A stretch of DNA of 64,000 nt from the NCBI RefSeq assembly GCF_003050905.1, contig NZ_QAOT01000007.1; one strand, 5' to 3'. A program made the position numbers and the translations under genes. Under the pieces are notes generated by a model. That model made no database searches and was not told the origin of the DNA. It worked only from the letters and a program-made list of their open reading frames with translations. Origin of the DNA: Cereibacter_A azotoformans (GTDB lineage Bacteria; Pseudomonadota; Alphaproteobacteria; Rhodobacterales; Rhodobacteraceae). Within the stretch, counting starts at the first letter, position 1; each line of letters opens with the position of its first letter. Shown piece after piece: positions 26,686-34,209 of this stretch.

Positions 26686-27515
26686 GCCAGCGCCCTCCAC
26701 TCCGCCACAAGGCGCGCGGGCGCGCCGGCATCGGCGGGCATCGGACACAGCGCCGCCAGCCGGCCAAGCGCGAGACTGACCCGCGGGATCACGCCATCGC
26801 GCGGCGGATCCCACCTCCAGGCCAGCCCCGCCGCCTCAAGGAGATCGGCCATGTCCACCGGCGGCGCGGCCCCGAGGTTGAGCACCTCAGGCAGCGGCGC
26901 ACCGCCGATCGCCAGCCGCGCAAGCCGCGCCAGCACATCGGCAAGGCTCACCGGGCCGATGTAGGTCCGCACCGGCCCGCCCGCGCCCGGCACGGGGTCG
27001 AGCACGATGATCTCGCCGGGTGCGCGCCGAGGGCCCAGAAGCGCATCCGCCCCCGCCACATTGCCCAGCCGCAGGATCGTGAGCCCCGGCCGCCCCGGTC
27101 CTCGCCACTCCAGAGCCGCGCGCTCCATCGTGAGCTTCGCCTCGCCGTAGGGGGTGTCGGGGCGCGGCTCGTCCTCTTCTGACAGATCCTCGCTGCGGGC
27201 CGAGCCATAGACGGCACCCGAAGACAGCAGGAACACATGGCGCGCGCCCGCGGCCTCGGCCGCACGGCAGCCAGCCATGCCCAGCGCCCCATTGTCCTCA
27301 AGCCGCCCGGCACGGCTCGTCACGCCGGCCAAGGTCAGCACGATGTCGGCGCGGCCGCCGGGCCATGCCTCCGACAGCATGTCCCAGGCGAGATCGGACG
27401 AGGCGCCGCGGCCATGCCAGACCGGGCTGAGCCCCTCGGGCGGCTCCTGCCAGGCGCGGCGCAGCAGGCACCCGATCCGCCCGGTCGAACCCAGCACGAG
27501 GAGACGGGCGGTCAC
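26682..27515 (-). CDS. NAD-dependent sugar epimerase/dehydratase (extended SDR)
   Basis: A 277-residue SDR protein with the nucleotide-binding loop VLGSTGRIG near residue 8, catalytic Ser-Ser-Gly in LLSSGAVYG and the Tyr-x3-Lys pair YGEAK near residue 142. The substrate-binding half includes VRTYIGPVSLADVLARLA. It is directly coupled to the phosphoglycosyl transferase and abuts the MarR gene upstream. It probably makes or modifies a nucleotide sugar for the same glycan. Sequence does not identify the sugar. Confidence 0.8.
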   Translation of the reverse strand: MTARLLVLGSTGRIGCLLRRAWQEPPEGLSPVWHGRGASSDLAWDMLSEAWPGGRADIVLTLAGVTSRAGRLEDNGALGMAGCRAAEAAGARHVFLLSSGAVYGSARSEDLSEEDEPRPDTPYGEAKLTMERAALEWRGPGRPGLTILRLGNVAGADALLGPRRAPGEIIVLDPVPGAGGPVRTYIGPVSLADVLARLARLAIGGAPLPEVLNLGAAPPVDMADLLEAAGLAWRWDPPRDGVIPRVSLALGRLAALCPMPADAGAPARLVAEWRALA

Positions 27516-27959
27516 TCAGTCCTCCTCCTCGAACCGTGTCCGCATTTCGCGCAGCACGGGCAGCACCGCGCGTACCCGCTCGGCGCCCAACGCCTCCACC
27601 ACCTCGGCGATCAGCGGCGCAATGGCGGCCACGGCCGCATCGCGGGCGCTGCGACCCGAGGGGCTGATCGAGACGAACTTCCGCCGCGCATCGTCCCAGT
27701 CGGGCCGGATATGGACATGTCCCGCCCATTCCAGCTTGGCCAGAGTGTTGGTCATGGCGCCGCGCGTCACATGGAAGGCGCGGGCAAGCTGCGCGGGCGT
27801 CCGCTCTTCGGCGGCGCGCGCCAGATGGTTCAGCACGCCGAAATGCGACAGCTCCATCCCCTTCGGCAGCACCTTCGACAGCCGGTTCCGGGCAAGCTGG
27901 TCGGCCATGAACAGCTCGCCGAACAGCGCCACCGCCAGTTCCTCGGTCCGCTCCGCCAT
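27516..27959 (-). CDS. MarR-family transcriptional regulator
   Basis: A 147-residue dimeric winged-helix regulator. The DNA-binding core is MELSHFGVLNHLARA, TPAQLARAFHVTRGAMTNTLAKLEWAGHVHIRPD and the wing DDARRKFVSISPSG, all in register with MarR. Flanking helices form the dimerisation region. It overlaps the amidase stop by one base (TGATG) and ends one base before the epimerase ATG, so it lies mid-operon rather than divergent from a target. The effector and targets are unknown. Confidence 0.88.
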   Translation of the reverse strand: MAERTEELAVALFGELFMADQLARNRLSKVLPKGMELSHFGVLNHLARAAEERTPAQLARAFHVTRGAMTNTLAKLEWAGHVHIRPDWDDARRKFVSISPSGRSARDAAVAAIAPLIAEVVEALGAERVRAVLPVLREMRTRFEEED

Positions 27960-28789
27960 CAGGGGCCGTCGAACGGGCGGTCATGGCCCAGCGAAGGCAC
28001 GCGATGGCGCGCCCGCTCGACCTGCGAGAGATCGAGATCGACCAGTGTCACGCCCGGTTCGGTGCCCGCATCGGCAAGGATCTCGCCCCAGGGCGCGATG
28101 GCGAGACTGTGGCCATGGGTGCGCCGCCCCTTGCCCCCGGCCTCTGCGTGAAAGCCAGTCTGCGCTGGCGCCAGCACGAAGCAGCCGGTCTCGATCGCGC
28201 GCGCGCGCAGCAGCACCTCCCAGTGGGCGGCGCCGGTCAGGTGATTGAAGGCCGCAGGAACCGTCAGGATCTGCGCCCCCGCCTGCGCCAGCCGCCGATA
28301 GAGGTGCGGGAAGCGCAGGTCGTAGCAGACGGTCATGCCGATCGCGCCGAGATCGGTCCGCGCAAGCACGGCTTTCGTTCCGGGCCGATAGGCTGCGGAC
28401 TCGCGATAGACCTCGGTCTCGGACACGTTCACGTCGAACATGTGGATCTTGTCGTAGCGGGCCGCCACGCGGCCATCGGGCGCGATCAGGAAGCTGCGGT
28501 TGGCAAAGCGGCCGTCCGCGTCGTGCGTCCGCAGCCCGATCGAGCCCACCAGCAGCCAGATGCCCGAGCCCGCCGCCGCCTCGCGGAGCGCGGCCAGGGT
28601 CGCATCCTCTTCCTCATGGCGGAGGATCCGGCGCTGATGCTCGCGGCTGGAGGACAGGGCGTTGGTGCATTCCGGCGTCAGCACGAGCTCCGCGCCCGCC
28701 TCGGCCGCCGCCCGGACATGGCCAAGCGTCACCGGCAGATTGGCCTCCGGGTCGTCACTCACCGAGAGCTGGACGAGGGCTGCGCGCAT
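27959..28789 (-). CDS. Carbon-nitrogen hydrolase, Nit1/omega-amidase-like
   Basis: A 276-residue nitrilase-superfamily amidase. The catalytic triad is visible as Glu40 (LTPEC), Lys114 (YDKIHMFDV) and Cys155 (GMTVCYDLRFP). The NVSETEVYRES and PAAFNHLTGAAHWEVLLRARAIE blocks place it with the Nit1/NitFhit branch, whose members hydrolyse deaminated glutathione. The neighbouring glutaredoxin gene, 6 nt upstream, fits a glutathione-related role, but that is inference. Length is normal for the family. Confidence 0.87.
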   Translation of the reverse strand: MRAALVQLSVSDDPEANLPVTLGHVRAAAEAGAELVLTPECTNALSSSREHQRRILRHEEEDATLAALREAAAGSGIWLLVGSIGLRTHDADGRFANRSFLIAPDGRVAARYDKIHMFDVNVSETEVYRESAAYRPGTKAVLARTDLGAIGMTVCYDLRFPHLYRRLAQAGAQILTVPAAFNHLTGAAHWEVLLRARAIETGCFVLAPAQTGFHAEAGGKGRRTHGHSLAIAPWGEILADAGTEPGVTLVDLDLSQVERARHRVPSLGHDRPFDGP

Positions 28790-28795
28790 CGCCTG

Positions 28796-29053
28796 TCAGT
28801 CCGCCAGCATCGGGTCGAGCTTGCCGGCCCCGTCGAGCGCGAAGAGATCGTCGCAGCCGCCGACATGCTGCCCGCCGATGAAGATCTGCGGGACGGTCCG
28901 CCGTCCGTGGGCGCGCTGGGTCATGGCGGCGCGAAGCGACGGATCGCGGCTCACGTCGGTCTCGGCGTAGCTGACGCCCTTGCGCTGCAGCAGCGCCTTG
29001 GCCGCCTGACAGTAGCCGCAGGTGGGCGTGGTGTAGATCTCGACGGACTTCAT
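28796..29053 (-). CDS. grxC: Glutaredoxin 3
   Basis: An 85-residue dithiol glutaredoxin with the active site CGYC (Cys12 and Cys15, in TTPTCGYCQAAK), the TVPQIFIGGQHVGGCDDL glutathione-binding region (cis-Pro in TVPQ) and a helical C-terminus. The start MKSVEIYTTP is preceded by GGAAGGGAA; the longer ORF has no family similarity. It reduces protein disulfides and glutathione mixed disulfides. It lies between comF and the Nit1-like gene on the same strand. Confidence 0.94.
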   Translation of the reverse strand: MKSVEIYTTPTCGYCQAAKALLQRKGVSYAETDVSRDPSLRAAMTQRAHGRRTVPQIFIGGQHVGGCDDLFALDGAGKLDPMLAD

Positions 29054-29088
29054 GGCATTCCCTTCCAGTCGTTCGTGACTATAGGGAT

Positions 29089-29811
29089 TTAGGCGTCCTT
29101 CGCAACGCGCGCCAGCACGGCCACCGTGACATGGGTGGCGCCCGCCCCCTGGCAAGCCTCGGTCGCCGCGGCGAGAGTGGCGCCCGAGGTCATCACGTCA
29201 TCGACGATCAGCACACGCCGCCCGCGCAGCAACGTGCCGCGCTTCGGATGGGGCAGGATGGCGCCGGTCATGTTGTCGAACCGGCCCTCCCGGCTGCGAC
29301 CTTCCTGGCTGTGGGTGTTGCGCCCCCGCACCAGCGCGTCGGGACAATGGTCCAGCCCCGCCTGCCGGGCCAGTTCCGCCGAGAGCAGGGCCGACTGGTT
29401 GTAGCGGCGCCCCAGCAACCGGGTCCAGTGCAGGGGCACCGGCACCACCAGCACGCCGGGCGAAAGGAGGGGCCGCGCGACCCCGAGGATCCATCCCGCG
29501 GCAGGCCGCGCCAGATCCAGCCGGTCCCCATGCTTCAGCGCCAGCACAAGCTTGCGGGCGTTGTCACGATAGAGCATCGCCGCGCGCCCGTGGTCCCAGG
29601 GTCGGGCCGACGTCAGGCATTCGTCGCAATGAACCGGATGGCCGGGATCCTCGCCCGGCAGGGGGCAGCCGCAGAGCTCGCAGACGAGACCCGCTACGAA
29701 AGGTGTCGCGCGCCAGCACGGACCGCAGAGGCCGAAGTCGGTCGTGACCAGCGTCTCGCAGAGCAGGCACTGCGGCGGGAACAGAAGGCGCAGCGCCGCT
29801 TGCAATCCCAT
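29089..29811 (-). CDS. comF: ComF-family phosphoribosyltransferase-like protein
   Basis: A 240-residue protein. The N-terminal zinc-finger-like region contains paired Cys motifs (PPQCLLCETL, GLCGPCW, CELCGCPL, HCDECL). The C-terminal PRTase domain carries VPVPLHWTRLLGRRYNQSALLSAELA and the PRPP loop VLIVDDVMTSGATLAAA. In naturally competent bacteria ComF helps DNA uptake; its role elsewhere is less clear. I chose MGLQAALRLLFPPQ; two upstream starts add up to 24 non-conserved residues. It is divergent from the methyltransferase-like gene with a gap of only 31 nt. Confidence 0.87.
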   Translation of the reverse strand: MGLQAALRLLFPPQCLLCETLVTTDFGLCGPCWRATPFVAGLVCELCGCPLPGEDPGHPVHCDECLTSARPWDHGRAAMLYRDNARKLVLALKHGDRLDLARPAAGWILGVARPLLSPGVLVVPVPLHWTRLLGRRYNQSALLSAELARQAGLDHCPDALVRGRNTHSQEGRSREGRFDNMTGAILPHPKRGTLLRGRRVLIVDDVMTSGATLAAATEACQGAGATHVTVAVLARVAKDA

Positions 29812-29842
29812 GCCGCCCCTCTTACCTCGCGCCAGAGGCCCC

Positions 29843-30661
29843 ATGACCCCCACCCTGACCGACCGCACCGCCCTCGACCGCAACCGGACCCGCGCCCGCC
29901 GCGCGCCCGAACTGTTCCTGCACGAGGAGGCCGCCCTCGAGATCGAGGAAAGACTGGCCGAGGTTAACAGGAGGTTTACGGCCCCCGCCGTTGTCTCGCC
30001 CTTTCCAGACCTCTGGCGCGATCGGCTGCCGGATGCCCGGATCGTACCGGACGCCGATCGGCTTGCGCTCGAACCCGAGGCACACGATCTCGTGATACAT
30101 GCGCTGGCGATGCACTGGGCGAACGATCCCGTCGGCCAGCTGGTCCAGTGCCGCCGTGCGCTCCGGCCGGACGGGCTGTTCCTGGGGCTCCTGTTCGGCG
30201 GGCGGACGCTCTCGGAGTTGCGGATCGCGCTCGCCGAGGCCGAGGCCGCGGTGAGTGACGGCCTCTCGCCGCGGGTGCTGCCGATGGCCGAGATCCGGGA
30301 CCTGGGGGGCCTTCTGCAGCGGGCCGGCTTTGCGCTTCCGGTGGCGGATTCGCTCCTCCGCGAGGTGTGTTACCGCGACACGCTTCATCTGATGCGGGAT
30401 CTGCGGGCGATGGGCGAGACCAACGCCCTCGACGCCCGGCTCCGCCGCCCGAGCCGGCGCGCGCTCTTTGCCGAGGCCGAGGCCCGCTACCCGCGCAGGG
30501 CCGACGACCGGATCGTGGCGAGCTTCGAGATCATCTGCCTGACCGGCTGGGCCCCGCATGACAGCCAGCAGAAACCGCTGCGCCCCGGCTCGGCCGCGCA
30601 CAGCCTTGCGGATGCGCTCGAGGCGGCGCGGAAGGATGCCATCCGGACGGGCGATGGTTGA
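29843..30661 (+). CDS. NDUFAF5/BioC-like methyltransferase homologue without motif I
   Basis: A 272-residue protein collinear with NDUFAF5-type methyltransferases: LDRNRTRARRAPELFLHEEAALE at the start, then LVIHALAMHWANDPVGQLVQCRRALRPDGLFLG, LFGGRTLSELRIALAEAEAA, SPRVLPMAEIRDLGGLLQRAGF and LMRDLRAMGETNAL. The glycine-rich SAM-binding motif I expected just after the N-terminal helix (D-x-G-C/S-G-x-G) is not there; the equivalent stretch reads APAVVSPFPDLWRDRLPDA. It may therefore be a non-catalytic assembly factor. It lies upstream of hemH on the same strand. Confidence 0.75.
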   Translation: MTPTLTDRTALDRNRTRARRAPELFLHEEAALEIEERLAEVNRRFTAPAVVSPFPDLWRDRLPDARIVPDADRLALEPEAHDLVIHALAMHWANDPVGQLVQCRRALRPDGLFLGLLFGGRTLSELRIALAEAEAAVSDGLSPRVLPMAEIRDLGGLLQRAGFALPVADSLLREVCYRDTLHLMRDLRAMGETNALDARLRRPSRRALFAEAEARYPRRADDRIVASFEIICLTGWAPHDSQQKPLRPGSAAHSLADALEAARKDAIRTGDG

Positions 30662-30713
30662 CCCCGGACCCAATGCCTATATGTGTCTCACGGATTGAAT
30701 GTATGGAAGCGGA

Positions 30714-31832
30714 ATGACGCCGATGCTGCAAGCCACGCCGGAGCAGGCGCGAACCCTGGGGGCCGAAGAGCCGATTCATCCCGGCGAAGACCGGCTGACC
30801 CACGCGCCCGCCGATCACCCGGACCTGCCGCAGCCCAAGATCGGCATCCTGCTTGCCAACCTCGGCACGCCCGACAACTATGACTACTGGTCCATGCGGC
30901 GCTACCTGAACGAGTTCCTCTCGGACAAGCGCGTGATCGACTATCCGGCCTGGAAATGGCAGCCGCTTCTCCAGATCCTGATCCTGTCCAAGCGCCCCTT
31001 CTCGTCGGGCGCCAACTACAAGCTGATCTGGAACCACGACAAGGGCGAAAGCCCCCTCATGACCATCACCCGCGACCAGACCGCCAGGATCGCCGCCGAG
31101 ATGCGGGCGCTTCACGGCAACCGGGTCATTGTCGATTTCTGCATGCGCTACGGCAACCCCTCGACCGAAAGCCGCGTGCGCGCGATGGTCGATGCGGGAT
31201 GCGAGAAGATCCTCTTCTTCCCGCTCTATCCGCATTACGCCGGCGCGACCTCGGCAACGGCCAACGACCAGTTCTTCCGCGCCATGATGAAGGAAAAGCG
31301 CCAGCCCGCGGTTCGGACGGCGCCGGAATATTACGCCCATCCGCTCTACATCGACGCGCTGGCCCGGTCGGTCGAGCGGGCCTACGCCGAGCTTGACCAC
31401 CGCCCGGACGTGCTCGTGGCCTCCTACCACGGGATGCCGAAACGCTACCTGCTGGCCGGCGACCCCTATCATTGCCAGTGCGCCAAGACCTCGCGCCTGC
31501 TGCGCGAGCGGCTGGGATGGGACAAGGACGCGATCGACACGACCTTCCAGTCGGTGTTCGGCCCCGAGGAATGGCTCAAGCCCTACACGGTCGAGCATGT
31601 GGCCGAGCTGGCGCGCGCCGGCAAGAAGCGGATCGCGGTGATCGCGCCGGCCTTCTCGGCCGACTGCATCGAGACGCTGGAAGAGATCAACGGCGAGATC
31701 CGCGAGGCCTTTGAAGAGGCGGGTGGCGAGGAGTTCACCTATATCCCCTGCCTCAACGACGATGAGGCGCATATCAAGGCGCTGGTCGCCGTGATCGAGG
31801 AAAATCTCGCGGGCTGGGTGGGCCGGGACTGA
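30714..31832 (+). CDS. hemH: Ferrochelatase
   Basis: A 372-residue enzyme inserting Fe(II) into protoporphyrin IX, the last step of haem synthesis. Motifs: KIGILLANLGTPDNYDYWSMRRYLNEFLSD, FPLYPHYAGATSATAND, the catalytic His239 in VASYHGMPKRY, the YHCQCAKTSRLLRERLG Cys-containing segment and APAFSADCIETLEEI with the second conserved acidic region. The start ATG at 30714 follows GGAAGCGG; an in-frame ATG at 30699 is possible. The N-terminal ~35 residues before KIGIL are a poorly conserved extension. A terminator for the convergent small gene follows. Confidence 0.95.
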   Translation: MTPMLQATPEQARTLGAEEPIHPGEDRLTHAPADHPDLPQPKIGILLANLGTPDNYDYWSMRRYLNEFLSDKRVIDYPAWKWQPLLQILILSKRPFSSGANYKLIWNHDKGESPLMTITRDQTARIAAEMRALHGNRVIVDFCMRYGNPSTESRVRAMVDAGCEKILFFPLYPHYAGATSATANDQFFRAMMKEKRQPAVRTAPEYYAHPLYIDALARSVERAYAELDHRPDVLVASYHGMPKRYLLAGDPYHCQCAKTSRLLRERLGWDKDAIDTTFQSVFGPEEWLKPYTVEHVAELARAGKKRIAVIAPAFSADCIETLEEINGEIREAFEEAGGEEFTYIPCLNDDEAHIKALVAVIEENLAGWVGRD

Positions 31833-31866
31833 AACCGGCCCCGACACGGCTTGCGGAAACGAAAAA

Positions 31867-31888
31867 GGCGGCAGGTTTCCCCGCCGCC
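31867..31888 (-). terminator. Rho-independent terminator of the small exported gene
   Basis: A GGCGGC/GCCGCC stem with a 10-nt loop, followed on the minus strand by TTTTT (complement of 31862-31866). It lies 21 nt past the stop of the gene at 31910-32086 and 34 nt past the convergent hemH stop, so it may act in both directions. Confidence 0.7.
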
Positions 31889-31909
31889 CCGTATCCCGTG
31901 TCGCGCCGA

Positions 31910-32086
31910 TCAGTTGGCGGCGACGGCAGCCACGACCACCAGAAGCATCAGCGGAACGAGGATGCCGCCCGACGACGCGGTTTCGGCTTCCACGACGGCC
32001 GGCTCCATGACGGGTTCGGCCATGCCGCCGGCAAAGGCCGACGTGGCGGCGATGGACAGGGCAGCGGCGAGCGCAAGTTTCTTCAT
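31910..32086 (-). CDS. Small exported protein, paralogue of the yjb-locus protein
   Basis: A 58-residue protein: signal peptide MKKLALAAALSIAATSAFAGG, a Glu/Val/Pro stretch (MAEPVMEPAVVEAETA), and a C-terminal hydrophobic segment (SSGGILVPLMLLVVVAAVAAN) ending without a charged tail. It shares the MKKL start, the AFAGG cleavage region, the E-P-x-V-x2-A-E-x-x-S/T-G-G-x-L-x-P core and the hydrophobic end with the 77-residue protein at 20778-21011. The start is preceded by GGAGGTCAC. It is monocistronic, flanked by hairpins on both sides. Function is unknown. Confidence 0.72.
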   Translation of the reverse strand: MKKLALAAALSIAATSAFAGGMAEPVMEPAVVEAETASSGGILVPLMLLVVVAAVAAN

Positions 32087-32103
32087 TTGTGACCTCCAGA
32101 TTT

Positions 32104-32140
32104 GGCACCCGGTCATATTGAGCTGAGGCGGCCGGGTGCC
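32104..32140 (-). promoter_or_regulatory. Long-loop inverted repeat upstream of the small exported gene
   Basis: Perfect 9-bp arms GGCACCCGG and CCGGGTGCC separated by 19 nt, 18 nt upstream of the start codon of the 58-residue protein and downstream of the L,D-transpeptidase gene. It could be an operator, a 5' leader hairpin or a weak terminator for the upstream gene; sequence alone does not decide. Confidence 0.35.
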
Positions 32141-32233
32141 CCCAAGACTGTTCCTCGTGATGCTGACTAAGCAGCATGCCGGAGGGAAAGCAACGAGGGT
32201 CGCTGAAGTTCCCTTGACTGTTGCAGCCTTACG

Positions 32234-32836
32234 TCAAATCAGCAGCACCTGTGTCCCCACCTTGGCGAGGGGGAAGAGCTGCTGGATGTGCTCGTTGTAG
32301 AGGCCGATGCAACCGTTGGACGATTTGCGCCCGATCTTGCGCGTGTCATGCGTGCCGTGGATGCGGTAGTAGGTCCAGGACAGGTAGAGCGCGTGGGATC
32401 CGAGCGGGTTGTCCGGCGCCCCGCCCGGCACCATGTCCGGCCACTCGGGGTTGCGCTCCTTCATGGCGGGCGTCGGACGCCACGGCGGCGCCACCACCTT
32501 CTGCACCACCTCGGTCCGGCCACGGCGCGTCAGATCCTCGGACAGCGGCACGGAGGTGGGGAAGAGCAGGTAGGTCTGCCCGTCCTCGGACCAGTAGTGC
32601 AGCGCCCGCGAGGTGATGTCGACCAGAACGGCGCCGTTGCGCAGGCTCGAGAAGTAGGGTTGCCAGTCGAGCATCCGGAAGCTCGAGATGTTGTTGCGCA
32701 CCGGGCTCTGGGCTGCCGGAATGACACTTTCGGCAGCCTCCTGCGCGCGCGCCGGCAGCGCCATCGCGCCGAGACCCGCGGCCGCGCCCCACAGCAGCGT
32801 GCGACGGTCGAGCCTGTTCGATTGATCCGCACCCAT
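32234..32836 (-). CDS. Exported L,D-transpeptidase (YkuD domain)
   Basis: A 200-residue protein. After MGADQSNRLDRRTLLWGAAAGLGAMALPARA, which resembles a twin-arginine signal (DRRTLLWG), comes a YkuD domain with GSHALYLSWTYYRIHGTHD and the active-site motif SSNGCIGL (catalytic Cys). It should form or modify 3-3 peptidoglycan cross-links or attach proteins to the wall. I chose the ATG at 32836 because AAGGAG lies 8 nt upstream; an ATG-initiated frame extends 75 nt further. The product is periplasmic. A second YkuD protein is at 33602-34096. Confidence 0.9.
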   Translation of the reverse strand: MGADQSNRLDRRTLLWGAAAGLGAMALPARAQEAAESVIPAAQSPVRNNISSFRMLDWQPYFSSLRNGAVLVDITSRALHYWSEDGQTYLLFPTSVPLSEDLTRRGRTEVVQKVVAPPWRPTPAMKERNPEWPDMVPGGAPDNPLGSHALYLSWTYYRIHGTHDTRKIGRKSSNGCIGLYNEHIQQLFPLAKVGTQVLLI

Positions 32837-33014
32837 TCCGCTCGTCTCCTTGATCGTGGTGCCCGAGATTTCGGACCGAAGCATCCTATCCTTCCGGGCC
32901 AGTGGCGACAATTCACGCCCGCGTCAACGCCGAACTGCCCGCCCGAGATGCGTTTGAACAGGCTGCGGCCTTTCTGTTATGAGGGCCGGAATGATCCTTG
33001 TGGGTGGATGACAC

Positions 33015-33554
33015 ATGAAGACTATCTCCGCGCTCGCGCTTTGCGGCGCCCTGGTCCTGTCGGCCTGCGCCTCGACCACCGAGGTCGCGCTCGGACCCGA
33101 CGGCAAGCCGCTTCCGCAGGTCTACAAGATCGGCCCGGGCCAGCAGAGCGAGGTCACCTACCGCCTGCTCGATTCGGTCAACACGCTGCGCCAGGCCAAG
33201 GGCGCGGCGCCGCTGCAGCTCAACTCCGAGCTGACGGCCGCGGCCGCCACCCATGCGCGGGACATGTCGGTGCAGAACCGTCCCTGGCACTTCGGCTCGG
33301 ACGGTTCCTCGCCGCTCCTGCGCGTGCAGCGGTCGGGCTACGGGGGCAAGCTCAAGGGCGAGCTGATCTCCGAGACCTACCAGACCGAGCTTGAGACCCT
33401 GGCCGCCTGGATGGAGCAGAAGGACACGCGCGACATCGTGCTGGACCCCACCGCCACCGATCTCGGCTTTGCCTGGTATCAGGAGCCGCAGGGCAAGATC
33501 TGGTGGACGGTCGTGACCGGCGCCGCGGGCCCTATGGCCGTCGCCGGTCTCTGA
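33015..33554 (+). CDS. CAP/SCP-domain lipoprotein
   Basis: A 179-residue protein with a lipoprotein signal (MKTISALALCGALVLSAC, lipobox LSAC) and a CAP-superfamily domain: LLDSVNTLRQAKGAAPLQLNSELTAAAATHARDMSVQN, WHFGSDGSSPLLRVQRSGY, GELISETYQ and the C-terminal DLGFAWYQEPQGKIWWTVVTGA strand pair. The His in THARDM and the His/Glu positions of the CAP cavity are present in part. Bacterial CAP proteins have no settled biochemical role. It is divergent from one L,D-transpeptidase gene and convergent with another. Confidence 0.85.
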   Translation: MKTISALALCGALVLSACASTTEVALGPDGKPLPQVYKIGPGQQSEVTYRLLDSVNTLRQAKGAAPLQLNSELTAAAATHARDMSVQNRPWHFGSDGSSPLLRVQRSGYGGKLKGELISETYQTELETLAAWMEQKDTRDIVLDPTATDLGFAWYQEPQGKIWWTVVTGAAGPMAVAGL

Positions 33555-33567
33555 CGCGCAGGTTTTC

Positions 33568-33592
33568 GGCGCCCCGATCAGGCCGGGGCGCC
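33568..33592. terminator. Hairpin between convergent genes
   Basis: A perfect 9-bp GC stem (GGCGCCCCG/CGGGGCGCC) with a 7-nt loop lies between the convergent CAP lipoprotein and L,D-transpeptidase genes. There is no T-run in either direction, so it could stabilise 3' ends rather than terminate. Confidence 0.5.
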
Positions 33593-33601
33593 CTTGCCCG
33601 G

Positions 33602-34096
33602 TCAGGGCAGGATGTAGATCGGGGTGCCCACCCGCACCATCGCGTAGATCTCCTCGACCTCCTGATCGGTCACGGCAATACAGCCGGCCGTCCAGTCACG
33701 CTTGTTCGGACCGTTGTACTTGCCCCGGCCGTGGATGAAGATGTCGCCCCCGGGCTTCTTGCCCTCGAGGAAGGCCATCTTCTGGTCCGCGGTATTGGGA
33801 TAGGAGATCCCGAGCGACAGGTGGTAGGACGAGCGCGGGTTCTGCCGGTCGATGAAATACACGCCTTCGGGCGTGCGGCCATCGCCTTCATATTGCTTGT
33901 GGCCGGTCGGCTTGAAGCCGAGCCCGATGTCATACTGGCGCAGGACCTTGGCCCCGCTCAGCAGGTACATCTTTCGCTCCGCCTTGTGCACCTGCACGCT
34001 GGTGACCGGCGGGCCTTCGTATTTGCGAATCTTCGAGTCACCGCATGCGGTCAACCCGAGCGCAAGGATGATCAGGGTAATCTTCAGAAATTTCAT
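33602..34096 (-). CDS. L,D-transpeptidase-family lipoprotein
   Basis: A 164-residue protein with a lipoprotein signal (MKFLKITLIILALGLTAC, lipobox LTAC). The YkuD domain shows VQVHKAERKMYLLSG, the GEGRTPEGVYFI-like DGRTPEGVYFIDRQNP segment, GGDIFIHGRG and the active-site WTAGCIAVTDQEVEEI with catalytic Cys. This compact, ErfK/YafK-like form differs from the first YkuD protein in the window. The ATG at 34096 starts at the signal peptide; GTG at 34102 is an alternative two codons upstream. Confidence 0.9.
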   Translation of the reverse strand: MKFLKITLIILALGLTACGDSKIRKYEGPPVTSVQVHKAERKMYLLSGAKVLRQYDIGLGFKPTGHKQYEGDGRTPEGVYFIDRQNPRSSYHLSLGISYPNTADQKMAFLEGKKPGGDIFIHGRGKYNGPNKRDWTAGCIAVTDQEVEEIYAMVRVGTPIYILP

Positions 34097-34209
34097 GTTC
34101 ACTGCCCGACATGTTTTTTTGTTTCTGGAATAACCGGATTCGGTCTTCCTCGCCAGACAATCTTTGGACAGCTTGGGTTAAATCCGTCTGAAGCGTGGCC
34201 CTGACCTGC

